This document shows positions 8,688 through 18,180 of a stretch of 64,000 bases of DNA, one piece after another. The DNA is from Fervidobacterium gondwanense DSM 13020 (GTDB lineage Bacteria > Thermotogota > Thermotogae > Thermotogales > Fervidobacteriaceae), in assembly GCF_900143265.1 (NCBI RefSeq), contig NZ_FRDJ01000002.1, forward strand, positions 1-64,000, given 5' to 3'. A program made the translations under genes and the position numbers. Under the pieces are notes generated by a model, which was not told where the DNA came from, ran no database searches, and worked only from the letters and a program-made list of their open reading frames with translations. The first letter of the stretch is position 1; the number at the start of each line of letters is the position of its first letter.

Positions 8688-10980
8688 TAATATAAAAAGT
8701 GTTCTATTAATAGTAGGATCGATTATGATGATCAGTTCTATGCTTTTCAGTCAAGGTATTGGCGATGAGTTCTTATCCAATAGATTCACTCGTCCCGAGG
8801 TACCGGTAGAAATAATCTCGAAATTTACAACGCAAGATTATGAAAAGGTCGGCGATAGCGGAATATTGGAACTTTACATCGACAAGAATAGTACTTCTAT
8901 GAGAGTATTAGACAAGCGTTCAGGGTACGTGTGGGGAGATGTTTTGACCGATACAGATGCCTACAACGAAATGAACGATGTTTGGAAGAATATCGCAAAA
9001 TCCCTTGTAATGATAGAGTACTTTGACGATCGAGGCATTTCAAGTGTAGTTGGTTCAGCTTCACCAGATGTTAAGAAAACGTGGAAAGTCCTAAAGAATG
9101 GGGCTTCTTGTACATTGAATTTTGAACCTGTTTCGATAAGTTTCACAGTATTTGTTGAAATATTTGGTGACAAGCTCGTCTTCAGTTTGGATCAGAAGAC
9201 GATATCTGAGAAAGATAAATACACTTTGGCTTCTGTAATATTTGCTCCATTTCTTGGAAGTACCATAGCGGATGAGATAAATGGATATGCATTTGTTCCA
9301 GATGGTCCAGGAGCGCTGATAAGATTCTCAAGACCGGCGCATTATTTGAACTGGTTTGAAAAGCGAGTTTACGGAAAAGATTACAGTATCGAAAATCTTG
9401 TAAGTGTAAACGACTTGCGAGCCAATAGACCAAACGATTTTCTTAGAGAGGAACCGACAGTGCTCGTTCCTGCCTTTGGTGTTGTGCACGGTGTTAAGAA
9501 AAACGCTATTTTTGGAGTAATAACTTCGGGTGCTGAGTACAGTGCAATTATTTCGTATCCAAGTGGCATACTCAGTTCTTACAACTGGACTTCCGCAAAG
9601 TTCATATACAGACAGAAGTACCTACAACCAACATCACGAAGTGGTGCTGGAATTCAGGTAGCACAAAAAGAAATGAATAAGTTCAACGCAAGATTGGAGC
9701 TTGTCTTTTTAACAGGAGATCAAGCTGATTACGTAGGGATGGCAAAGTATTATAGAGAGGCTTATTCGAAACAGATATTCGGCGAAAAGCCAACTAAAAA
9801 AGAATATAAGACAAAAGATATACCGCTCTATCTTACAGTCTTGGTAAGTGATATTGAAAAGCAGTTAATCGGACAGAAAGTTGTGCAGATTACTTCGGTG
9901 GAAAACATCAAGGCAATGAGTGAAACATTATCAAAGAGTGGAGTAGGTAATTTAGTATTCCTCCTTAAGGGTTGGGAAAAGGGAGGAGTTAACGGGAATA
10001 AGATTAACAGTACAAAGGTGGAACCAAAATTTGGCGAAATTGACGATATAGCTAAGTTTGCATTGGAGCATTCTGCGGCTTCGGGAAAATCTTTCGAATT
10101 GTACTTTGTTACTAACACGACAAGGGTAACGGAAAAACAGCTCAATCTTAAAAATGAAGTTGGATTGAATTTATCGCAGTCTTTGATTTTTGAAGAGAGA
10201 GATAACAAAGATTTGTGGCTTTACAGGAGCTATTACACAAAAATAGATTTGTCAAGTCGATATCTCGTTGAACGCATTAAAGAACTCAACAGAAACAATA
10301 TAAAGAACATCGCCATTGAGGAGTTTGCAAATAAACTATATGGTCATCTTAAACGCGATGAGGAAATCTATAGAAGCGATGCACGAAAACTGGTTGAAAA
10401 AACACTATCCGATGTGAAGAATCAAGGCAACAATCTTATACTCTTCGTCCCGAATGTTTATTCATGGAAGTATATGAAAACCTTTGGAAATATACCGATG
10501 AATTCAAGTCAGTACCTTTTCGAAACCGATACGGTTCCGTTCTTACAGATAGTTCTAAGTGGTAATGTCGTGTATTTCACACCATATATGAACAATGGTT
10601 TCTTTTCAGATACCGATGTGCTCAAATCGATTGATTTTGGTGCATATCCATCGTTCATCGTCTCTTGGCTGGATAATGCTTCACTGAAGGATACACCTCT
10701 GTGGGATTATCCATCGACAAGATTTGCTGACTGGAAGTCTAAGATAGTTGAGATTTACAAGAAAATAAATGGAGCTCTTAAATACGTTAGAGGTTCTAAG
10801 ATTATAGACAGGACAGTTATCCACCCTGGGTTTGTTCGTGTAGATTATGAAAACGGATACAGCATCTTGGTGAATTACACAGAAGAAAGGGTCAAATTTG
10901 GAAACGTAGTTGTTGAACCTGTTTCATACAGAGTTGTTAAAGTAGTGAGAAACGGAGTTGATGGAAATGAGAATAAGTAG
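8677..10980 (+). CDS. DUF5696-like exported protein
   Basis: A 767-residue protein with a signal peptide or N-terminal anchor (hydrophobic residues about 7-26, ending SSMLFSQG). The rest is soluble and rich in beta strands followed by an alternating alpha/beta region (LVSDIEKQ, NLVFLLKGWEKGG, ILFVPNVYSWKY). The C-terminal SILVNYTEERVKF part matches my memory of DUF5696 proteins that accompany oligosaccharide ABC transporters; no catalytic residue pair can be assigned with certainty. The start is GTG at 8677 with AGGAGGTG at 8662-8669; a longer frame from 8656 would place that ribosome site inside the gene. It overlaps the NHL/Yip1 gene upstream and the next permease downstream, so translation is coupled. 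It may bind or process the glucan outside the membrane (inference). Confidence 0.65.
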   Translation: MHVNNIKSVLLIVGSIMMISSMLFSQGIGDEFLSNRFTRPEVPVEIISKFTTQDYEKVGDSGILELYIDKNSTSMRVLDKRSGYVWGDVLTDTDAYNEMNDVWKNIAKSLVMIEYFDDRGISSVVGSASPDVKKTWKVLKNGASCTLNFEPVSISFTVFVEIFGDKLVFSLDQKTISEKDKYTLASVIFAPFLGSTIADEINGYAFVPDGPGALIRFSRPAHYLNWFEKRVYGKDYSIENLVSVNDLRANRPNDFLREEPTVLVPAFGVVHGVKKNAIFGVITSGAEYSAIISYPSGILSSYNWTSAKFIYRQKYLQPTSRSGAGIQVAQKEMNKFNARLELVFLTGDQADYVGMAKYYREAYSKQIFGEKPTKKEYKTKDIPLYLTVLVSDIEKQLIGQKVVQITSVENIKAMSETLSKSGVGNLVFLLKGWEKGGVNGNKINSTKVEPKFGEIDDIAKFALEHSAASGKSFELYFVTNTTRVTEKQLNLKNEVGLNLSQSLIFEERDNKDLWLYRSYYTKIDLSSRYLVERIKELNRNNIKNIAIEEFANKLYGHLKRDEEIYRSDARKLVEKTLSDVKNQGNNLILFVPNVYSWKYMKTFGNIPMNSSQYLFETDTVPFLQIVLSGNVVYFTPYMNNGFFSDTDVLKSIDFGAYPSFIVSWLDNASLKDTPLWDYPSTRFADWKSKIVEIYKKINGALKYVRGSKIIDRTVIHPGFVRVDYENGYSILVNYTEERVKFGNVVVEPVSYRVVKVVRNGVDGNENK

Positions 10981-11824
10981 AAGCGCAAGAAAAGCTATTG
11001 CTGGATATGTCTATATAATGCCTTGGATAATTGGTTTCTTGCTTTTTACGGCGTTTCCATTCTTCTATTCACTCTACTTGAGCTTTTTCCATGTCAACTT
11101 TACCGTTTCTGGAATAGAAACGGAGTACGTTGGATGGAAGTATTATATATACGCTTTCAGAAATGATACAGCATTTCCTCTGAACTTTTCAAATACGATT
11201 ATAAACATAGTGCTTTCGACACCTTTGGTAGTAATCTTCGCTTTGATAGTAGCCATCTTGCTAAACAGAAAACTGCATGCAAGAACGTTCTTTAGGCTTC
11301 TGTATTTCTTGCCCGTTGTCATAATCAGTGGTCCTGTGATTTCGGAGCTTGTTACCAACAATGCTGCAAGTATAGTCGATCCAAGGAGGTACTTTATTTA
11401 CAGGTTCTTCTTAATGATTCCAAACACGATTAGTTATCCGTTCTTGTACATGTTCAACAACCTTGTGCTTATACTATGGTTCTCCGGAGTCCAGATTCTT
11501 TTCTTCCTTGCTGGTCTGCAAAAGATAAGCAGTAGCATATATGAAGCCGCACAAATTGACGGTGCGAACGATTGGGTAATCTTCTGGAAGATAACATTGC
11601 CACTCGTTAGACCTTTTGTCATAGTTAACACTATATATACAATCGTCGACTTGGCATCGTTTGCTAACAACCCAGTTAACACGAGTATAACTCAGCACAT
11701 GTTCGATATTGATAAGCCTTATTCGTACTCTTCAGCGCTTTCTTGGATTTACTTCGCAGCTGTGATGGGCATACTCGGCGTTGCGTACATGCTTCTGCAT
11801 GAAAGGAGGAAAAAGAAAATATGA
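10967..11824 (+). CDS. sugar ABC transporter permease (MalF-like), second pair
   Basis: A 285-residue permease with six membrane segments and the EAA loop YEAAQIDGANDWVIFWKITL followed by PLVRP. This is the MalF/UgpA-type subunit of a second permease pair in the cluster. In-frame start codons exist at 10958 (TTG), 10961 (ATG) and 10967 (ATG). I prefer 10967 because GGAG at 10954-10957 is nine bases away, a usual distance. It overlaps the DUF5696-like gene by 14 bases. The loop between the middle membrane segments is longer than in the first permease and contains NNAASIVDPRRYFIYRFF. Confidence 0.86.
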   Translation: MRISRSARKAIAGYVYIMPWIIGFLLFTAFPFFYSLYLSFFHVNFTVSGIETEYVGWKYYIYAFRNDTAFPLNFSNTIINIVLSTPLVVIFALIVAILLNRKLHARTFFRLLYFLPVVIISGPVISELVTNNAASIVDPRRYFIYRFFLMIPNTISYPFLYMFNNLVLILWFSGVQILFFLAGLQKISSSIYEAAQIDGANDWVIFWKITLPLVRPFVIVNTIYTIVDLASFANNPVNTSITQHMFDIDKPYSYSSALSWIYFAAVMGILGVAYMLLHERRKKKI

Positions 11825-12735
11825 AAGATAAAAGCTTTCACTTTTCGTACTACAAGCATTTTAAAGATCCAGCGACTAAGACAATTATATATATAGTTCT
11901 CATTGGTATCGGTTATGCTTATCTTTATCCTCTCCTTTACATGATAACAACTTCGTTTATGACTGTCGATGATTTAGTAAATTCAACCGTTGTCTGGATT
12001 CCGACGAAGTTGACCATTGAAAATTTCAGAAGGGCATGGACCGTTCTCGATGCAACAAAAGCCCTTTTCAACAGCGTGTATACTTCAACACTTCCGGCAC
12101 TGCTACAGACTCTTGTAACAGCCTTAATAGCTTACGGACTTTCAAGGTTTGAGTTCCCTCTGAAGCGACTTTGGATTGTATTGATGCTTGCTACTTTCTT
12201 GATCCCCACGCAAGTAACATTAGTCACAAAATACATGCTGTTCAGCCAGTTAAGGCTTACTGGAACTATTTTTTCTTCTATATTGCCAGCAACACTTGGG
12301 CAGGGCATAAGAAGTGCTATTTTCATACTCATGTACTATAACTTCTTCAACATGTTGCCAAAGGCATTTGACGAGGCAGCAGAGCTCGATGGAGCAAACT
12401 CATTCCAAATATTCTATAAAATCATACTCCCGCTTTCGCTACCGGCTATCGTAACAGCTTTCATATTCTCTTTGGTGTGGTACTGGAATGAAACGCTACT
12501 TTCCGGGTTGCTTATGGGAAACAACATCAAAACACTTCCGTTGGCACTTCGCGATTTCGTTGCAAGGTATGCCGTGTTGTTCCCAACAGCTGATGGGAGT
12601 GCAGCAAATAGGATAAATGAGGGAATTAGAATGGCCGCAACGATGATTACTATATTACCACTCTTAGTAACTTACTTGATTTTGCAGAGGTATTTCGTTG
12701 AAAGTCTCGAACGAACAGGAATTACAGGTGAGTGA
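11821..12735 (+). CDS. sugar ABC transporter permease (MalG-like), second pair
   Basis: A 304-residue permease with six membrane segments. Its EAA loop is DEAAELDGANSFQIFYKIIL followed by PLSLP. The C-terminus FVESLERTGITGE is typical of MalG/UgpE-type subunits. The ATG overlaps the preceding stop codon (ATGA at 11821-11824) and sits behind GAAAGGAGG, so the two permeases of this pair are translationally coupled. Together with the first pair, the cluster encodes four permease subunits, enough for two importers, but no ATPase gene. Confidence 0.88.
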   Translation: MKDKSFHFSYYKHFKDPATKTIIYIVLIGIGYAYLYPLLYMITTSFMTVDDLVNSTVVWIPTKLTIENFRRAWTVLDATKALFNSVYTSTLPALLQTLVTALIAYGLSRFEFPLKRLWIVLMLATFLIPTQVTLVTKYMLFSQLRLTGTIFSSILPATLGQGIRSAIFILMYYNFFNMLPKAFDEAAELDGANSFQIFYKIILPLSLPAIVTAFIFSLVWYWNETLLSGLLMGNNIKTLPLALRDFVARYAVLFPTADGSAANRINEGIRMAATMITILPLLVTYLILQRYFVESLERTGITGE

Positions 12736-12771
12736 TAAATTGAGTATATACAAAGAAGGAGGAGGAATAGT

Positions 12772-14910
12772 ATGGATATCGAAGCTCTTGTTTCAAAAAT
12801 GACCACGGAGGAAAAGATTAGGCTTGTAGTTGGTGTTGGAGTTCTCGGTGCTTTTGGAAATCCAGAGCCGAAAGTTAGTGGTGCAGCTGGCGAGACGGCT
12901 GAAATTGAAAGGCTTGGAATACCGAAAACAGTTTTGGCAGATGGACCGGCTGGATTAAGAATAGACCCCGAGAGAAAGAACGACGAAAGAAAATATCATG
13001 CAACTGCGTTTCCCGTTGAGACGATGTTAGCGTCGACTTGGAATAGAGATATCTTAAGAAAAGTTGGCAGAGCGATGGGGGAGGAAGTTAGAGAGTACGG
13101 TGTCGATATACTCTTGGCACCAGCGATAAACATCCACAGAAATCCACTCGGCGGAAGAAATTTTGAATACTATTCAGAAGATCCGTATTTAACAGGCGAA
13201 ATGGCTGCGAGTTTTGTTGAAGGTGTCCAATCTGAAGGTGTTGGCGCATGCATTAAGCACTTTGTAGTAAACGAGCAGGAAACAAACAGGATGACAATAG
13301 ACACAGTTGTATCAGAAAGAGCTCTAAGAGAAATATACTTAAAACCATTTGAGATAGCTATCAAGAAGGCAAAACCTTGGACGGTGATGAGTTCATACAA
13401 CAAGATGAACGGTCTGTATACCTCACAAAATAAGTGGTTGCTTAAAAAGGTATTGAGGGATGAATGGGGATTTGAAGGTTTTGTGATGACAGATTGGTTT
13501 GCTGGTGACAACGCTGCTCAGCAGATAATGTCAGAAAACGATTTGCTCATGCCTGGAAACACGTACCAGATATTCAAAAATAGAAGACCCGAGATAGAAG
13601 AAATAACAGAGGCATACGAGAAGGGCGAGATAACAGATGAAATGTTAAATGAAAGGGTTAAGGCGATACTAAGAGTGTTGGTGAAAACACCTGCTTTCAA
13701 AGGTTATAAGTACAGTAACAATCCAGACCTCGAAGCACATGCAAAGGTATCCTACGAAGCTGGTAGCGAAGGTGTCGTGTTGTTGAAAAATGATAATACA
13801 CTTCCAATAAACGAAACTACCAAGATTGCCCTTTTCGGCACAGGACAAATAGAAACTATCAGAGGAGGTACGGGTAGTGGTGAAACGCACCCGCAATATA
13901 TGATAAGCTTCCTTGATGGACTCTTGGAAAAAGGTTTGAACGTAGATAAAGAACTTGCAGAGTTCTATCGGAACAAGATAGCTGAATTTCGCAAGACCGA
14001 CTATGTAATAACTAAAGGACAGTGGGGAGAAGATATTGTTCCAAGATTGCCTCAGGACATCATTTCACAAGAGGAGATTGAAAAGATAGCTGAACGGAAT
14101 GACTTGGGTATTTATATACTTACGAGAATATCAGGCGAAGGTGTCGATAGAAAGCTCGAAAAAGGTGACTTTTATCTGACTGACGATGAATTCTCAATTA
14201 TTAAAAAGCTTTCCGAAACTTTTAGAAGCAAAGGTAAGAAGTTCGCTGTAGTCTTGAACATAGGCTCACCGATAGAGATTGAAAGTTGGAAATCACTGTG
14301 CGATGCGATAGTCTTGGTCTGGCAACCAGGTCAGGAAGCTGGAAGAATACTTGCTGATGTTCTTACAGGGAAGATAAACCCGTCAGGAAAATTACCAACT
14401 ACGTTCCCAAAAAGGTACGAAGATGTACCTTCGAGATCTTTCCCAGGTGAACCAAGAGAAAATCCAGCTGTTGTTGTCTACGATGAAGACATATACGTTG
14501 GCTACAGGTACTACGATACATTCAGAATAGAACCGTCATATGAGTTTGGCTTTGGACTTTCATATACAAAATTCGAGTACAAAGACCTTCAAATACAGCA
14601 GGTAGGTAATAAAATATATGTTTCTTTCACGGTAGAAAACACAGGAATGTTTGCAGGAAAAGAGGTAGCACAAGTATATGTACGTGCGCCACGTGGAAAA
14701 ATTGACAAACCTTACCAGGAATTGAAAGGCTTTGAAAAGACAAAAGAATTGCAACCGGGAGAGTCTCAGAGGATTTCTGTTGAAATTCAGATTTCAAACC
14801 TTGCTTCATTCGATGGAAATTGCTGGAAGGTTGAGCCTGGAAGGTACGAAATCAGGGTTGGTGCATCATCCAGAGATATCAGACTTACTGGCTATATAGA
14901 GATAATGTAA
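12772..14910 (+). CDS. bgl3: beta-glucosidase, glycoside hydrolase family 3
   Basis: A 712-residue GH3 enzyme that removes glucose from the non-reducing end of beta-linked oligosaccharides. There is no signal peptide, so it acts in the cytoplasm on imported sugars. It has the N-terminal barrel (GIPKTVLADGPAGLRI; NIHRNPLGGRNFEYYSEDP), the nucleophile Asp241 in VMTDWFAG, the alpha/beta sandwich domain with LLKNDNTLP and GTGSGET, and a C-terminal fibronectin III-like domain (FTVENTGMFAGKEVAQVYV). Length and layout match thermophilic GH3 beta-glucosidases such as those of Thermotoga, where the gene is likewise near a laminarinase. The ATG follows AAGGAGGAGG. It should work beside the downstream phosphorylase, one hydrolysing and the other phosphorolysing glucan oligomers. 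Confidence 0.93.
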   Translation: MDIEALVSKMTTEEKIRLVVGVGVLGAFGNPEPKVSGAAGETAEIERLGIPKTVLADGPAGLRIDPERKNDERKYHATAFPVETMLASTWNRDILRKVGRAMGEEVREYGVDILLAPAINIHRNPLGGRNFEYYSEDPYLTGEMAASFVEGVQSEGVGACIKHFVVNEQETNRMTIDTVVSERALREIYLKPFEIAIKKAKPWTVMSSYNKMNGLYTSQNKWLLKKVLRDEWGFEGFVMTDWFAGDNAAQQIMSENDLLMPGNTYQIFKNRRPEIEEITEAYEKGEITDEMLNERVKAILRVLVKTPAFKGYKYSNNPDLEAHAKVSYEAGSEGVVLLKNDNTLPINETTKIALFGTGQIETIRGGTGSGETHPQYMISFLDGLLEKGLNVDKELAEFYRNKIAEFRKTDYVITKGQWGEDIVPRLPQDIISQEEIEKIAERNDLGIYILTRISGEGVDRKLEKGDFYLTDDEFSIIKKLSETFRSKGKKFAVVLNIGSPIEIESWKSLCDAIVLVWQPGQEAGRILADVLTGKINPSGKLPTTFPKRYEDVPSRSFPGEPRENPAVVVYDEDIYVGYRYYDTFRIEPSYEFGFGLSYTKFEYKDLQIQQVGNKIYVSFTVENTGMFAGKEVAQVYVRAPRGKIDKPYQELKGFEKTKELQPGESQRISVEIQISNLASFDGNCWKVEPGRYEIRVGASSRDIRLTGYIEIM

Positions 14911-14933
14911 TCCTTCAACGAGGGGGCATTAGA

Positions 14934-17900
14934 ATGGCTAAATATTACTTCAACACAGATGATAGATTCGTAATTGAGGACTACAATAACTCAAAACCAT
15001 TTGCAGGTTTCCTTCCTGGGATTGCTGGAAGGCATGGCATTCCATTGTGGGTGTTCTATGTAAATAGGGCGCAGTGCATCGCCTCATTTGGACTGGCGCA
15101 CAAGGACAATCCAATACTGGAATTCCACCCGGCGTTCCGTTCGTATCAAACAGTCTACACGAACGGCTTCAGAACTTTTATCAAAGTACACGAAAAAAAT
15201 ATATTACATGAAGCTTTTGTGAAAAAGAACGAGAAAATTATCCAAAAGATGTACATCGCAAGAGAGTCACTCGAAATTGAAGAGATAAACGAAGAAATTG
15301 GTCTTAAAACTAACGTACTTTACTTTACATTGCCACAGGAGAAACTTGCAGCACTTGTTAGAAAGGTTGTAATTGAGAATATTTCAAGCGAAACTTTAAG
15401 TCTCGAAGTACTTGACGGATTGTCGATGTTGTTGCCATTTGGAATAAACGATTACGGACTTAAGCATGTGGGTAATACCCTAAAAGCTTGGATGGAAGTT
15501 TTCGAAATTGAGAATGGAATTCACATATTCAAGCTCCGTTCTACTGCGGAAGATGTAGCAACCGTTTCAGAGATAAGAGAGGGAAATTTCTACGTCTCAT
15601 TTAAGATTCAAGAGAGTGAAAAAGAACAGCTGAAACCTTTAGTGGATCCAGATGTAGTATTTGGGTTTGATACCTCTTACGTTTTGCCGCAAGTATTTGC
15701 TGAGCTGAATCTTGAGCAGATAAAACGTATCAAACAAGTCATGTCAAATAGAGTTCCATGCGCATTCTCACCAGTCATAACCGTTTTGGAACCTGGTAAG
15801 AAGGTAGAAATATATACAGTAGTTGGTCATGCTCCAAATACAAATTTACTTGTTGAATATTCTGAAAAATTCTCCGATAGTAAGTATTTAGAAGAGAAGT
15901 ACCGCGAGAATAGGCTGATAACGGAAGACATCGTAAGCAGAGTGTGGACAAAGACAGGCTCCAAATTATTTGACGAGTATGCAAAGCAAAACTATCTCGA
16001 TAATGTACTAAGAGGTGGCTATCCAGTTATAGTTAGAAATGGTGAAAATCCTTTAGTTTATCACATATATTCAAGAAAACACGGCGATTTGGAACGCGAC
16101 TACAACTACTTTGTATTGTTGCCTGAGTATTATTCTTCAGGAAACGCAAACTATCGAGATGTAAATCAAAACAGGAGAGATGATGTATTCTTCAATCCAG
16201 GAGTTGAAAGATACAACATAAGGTTTTTCATGAACCTAATACAGACAGATGGTTACAATCCTTTGGTTATAAACGGTGTAAAGTACAGAGTAGATGTGAC
16301 AAAACTTGACAAGTTATTGCTAAATGATTTCTTCGAAGATGGTACTAACGTAGATGTAGTTTTAGAATTCTTGAAAAGTAATTCATTTACTCCAGGAAAG
16401 CTCTTAAAATTCATTGAAGATAAAAATATAAAGCTTAGAAAAGATTTTGAAGAATTGCTCAGATATTTAGGAAATTACATCGAAGAAGAAATCGATGCTG
16501 TACATGGTGAGGGATACTGGACCGATCACTGGACGTACAATTTGGACTTGATAGAAAGTTACCTTTCGGTATATCCGGATCACAAAGAAGAACTGCTCTT
16601 CAACGATGAAAGCTACACTTACTACGATGACACTTATTGTGTACTTCCAAGGAGCAAGAGATACGTAATTGCTGACGGTAAAGTGAGGCAGTATAAGTCT
16701 ACATACGAAGACCAAGAAAAGAAAAGACTGATAGAATCCCGCGCTGAATACAAAAACGTTATGCGAAAGAATAAGGGAACTGGTGATATTTACAAAACAT
16801 CCTTGATCGCTAAGTTAATAAATTTAGCTGTCGCAAAATTTGCGACACTTGATCCAAGTGGCATTGGTATTGAAATGGAAGCAGGAAAGCCAGGCTGGTA
16901 TGATGCATTAAACGGATTGCCTGGATTATTCGGTTCTTCTGTTGCAGATAGCTTTGAGCTCCTTAGATTGCTTGATTTTATAATAAGAACACTGAAAGAA
17001 TATCCGCATAAAACGTTGCGACTTCCAGTTGAGGTCCTTCAATTATTGAGAGATCTTGTGACACTTGTCAGAGAATACGGCAACTCAACTTCTGAAAACA
17101 GGGATTTTGACTTCTGGAATAAGATATCGATACTTAGAGAAAAGTACAGGGAAGAGACAAAGTTCGGCTTCATTGGTGATGAGAGAGAAATCTCAGCTTT
17201 GACCACTGCTGGGGAACTTGAAGCACTTGCTAACAAGCTTAGAAATGCTCTGGACAAAGCAGTTGAAGAAAATGACCACTTGATGCCTACCTACTTCTAT
17301 TACGATGTTGAGAATTACGTAGTTGAAAAAGTGGGCTCTGAGGATATAGTAAAAGTCTTAAAATTTTCAAGAAAAAACATGCCGCTATTTTTGGAAGGAA
17401 TTGTAAGAGGTATGAAAGTATATAAAGAGCCTGAAATTTTGAAAAGCATATATTCAAAAGTGAAATCTTCAGGTTTGTATGATAGAAAACTGAAGATGTA
17501 CAAAGTGAATGCTTCTCTTGAGAATCAGAGCATAGAGATAGGTAGGGCGAAGGCATTCACACCAGGTTGGTTGGAAAATGAATCGATATGGGTACATATG
17601 GAGTACAAATACATGCTTGAGCTCTTAAGAAGTGGACTTTACGATGAATTTTTCGAGGATTTCAAAAACGTGATAATTGCATTCTTAGATCCTGCAATAT
17701 ACGGAAGGAGCCCACTTGAAAATTCCTCGTTTATAGCCAGTAGTGCAAATCCTGATGAGAAAGTGCACGGAACGGGCTTTGTTGCTCGACTAAGCGGTGC
17801 AACCGCAGAATTTCTAAGCATTTGGAGAATAATGATGGCAGGAAAGAATCCGTTTAAGGTTGATAATGGAAAGTTAGTCTTAGTTTTCGAACCTGTCTTA

Positions 17901-18143
17901 CCAGGTTGGCTCTTTGATGAGAATAACAAGATATCGTTTAAATTCTTAGGAAATTGCACTGTAACGTATGTAAATCCTGATAAATTGGACACATACAAAG
18001 TAGATTATTCAAAGCAAAGAGCAACTCTGTTCCTCAATGATGGAGAAAGAATAAGTTTGAGCAGTGGACTAATTGAGGAAAAATACGCCGAAATGGTACG
18101 AAATGGAAAGGTGGATCGAATTGAAATTCTTATCGCTCAGTAG
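14934..18143 (+). CDS. glycoside phosphorylase, GH94/GH161-like (beta-glucan oligosaccharides)
   Basis: A 1069-residue cytoplasmic protein often annotated as a cellobiose phosphorylase. The N-terminal block FLPGIAGRHGIPLWVFYVNR is characteristic of the large phosphorylases related to GH94 and now placed in GH161, whose studied members phosphorolyse beta-1,3-oligoglucans. Further landmarks are GEGYWTDHWTYNLDLIESY (near residue 524) and GKPGWYDALNGLPGLFG (near 650). Asp657 in the second lies where GH94 enzymes have the general-acid Asp of DWND. There is no signal peptide. With GH16 and GH3 beside it, a beta-1,3-glucan substrate is more likely than cellobiose, but a cellodextrin substrate cannot be excluded. 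Products would be glucose-1-phosphate and a shortened oligomer, saving ATP. It starts 23 bases after bgl3. Confidence 0.78.
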   Translation: MAKYYFNTDDRFVIEDYNNSKPFAGFLPGIAGRHGIPLWVFYVNRAQCIASFGLAHKDNPILEFHPAFRSYQTVYTNGFRTFIKVHEKNILHEAFVKKNEKIIQKMYIARESLEIEEINEEIGLKTNVLYFTLPQEKLAALVRKVVIENISSETLSLEVLDGLSMLLPFGINDYGLKHVGNTLKAWMEVFEIENGIHIFKLRSTAEDVATVSEIREGNFYVSFKIQESEKEQLKPLVDPDVVFGFDTSYVLPQVFAELNLEQIKRIKQVMSNRVPCAFSPVITVLEPGKKVEIYTVVGHAPNTNLLVEYSEKFSDSKYLEEKYRENRLITEDIVSRVWTKTGSKLFDEYAKQNYLDNVLRGGYPVIVRNGENPLVYHIYSRKHGDLERDYNYFVLLPEYYSSGNANYRDVNQNRRDDVFFNPGVERYNIRFFMNLIQTDGYNPLVINGVKYRVDVTKLDKLLLNDFFEDGTNVDVVLEFLKSNSFTPGKLLKFIEDKNIKLRKDFEELLRYLGNYIEEEIDAVHGEGYWTDHWTYNLDLIESYLSVYPDHKEELLFNDESYTYYDDTYCVLPRSKRYVIADGKVRQYKSTYEDQEKKRLIESRAEYKNVMRKNKGTGDIYKTSLIAKLINLAVAKFATLDPSGIGIEMEAGKPGWYDALNGLPGLFGSSVADSFELLRLLDFIIRTLKEYPHKTLRLPVEVLQLLRDLVTLVREYGNSTSENRDFDFWNKISILREKYREETKFGFIGDEREISALTTAGELEALANKLRNALDKAVEENDHLMPTYFYYDVENYVVEKVGSEDIVKVLKFSRKNMPLFLEGIVRGMKVYKEPEILKSIYSKVKSSGLYDRKLKMYKVNASLENQSIEIGRAKAFTPGWLENESIWVHMEYKYMLELLRSGLYDEFFEDFKNVIIAFLDPAIYGRSPLENSSFIASSANPDEKVHGTGFVARLSGATAEFLSIWRIMMAGKNPFKVDNGKLVLVFEPVLPGWLFDENNKISFKFLGNCTVTYVNPDKLDTYKVDYSKQRATLFLNDGERISLSSGLIEEKYAEMVRNGKVDRIEILIAQ

Positions 18144-18180
18144 TAAGATAAATTATAGGCATATAAAGAGGTGGTTTAAG

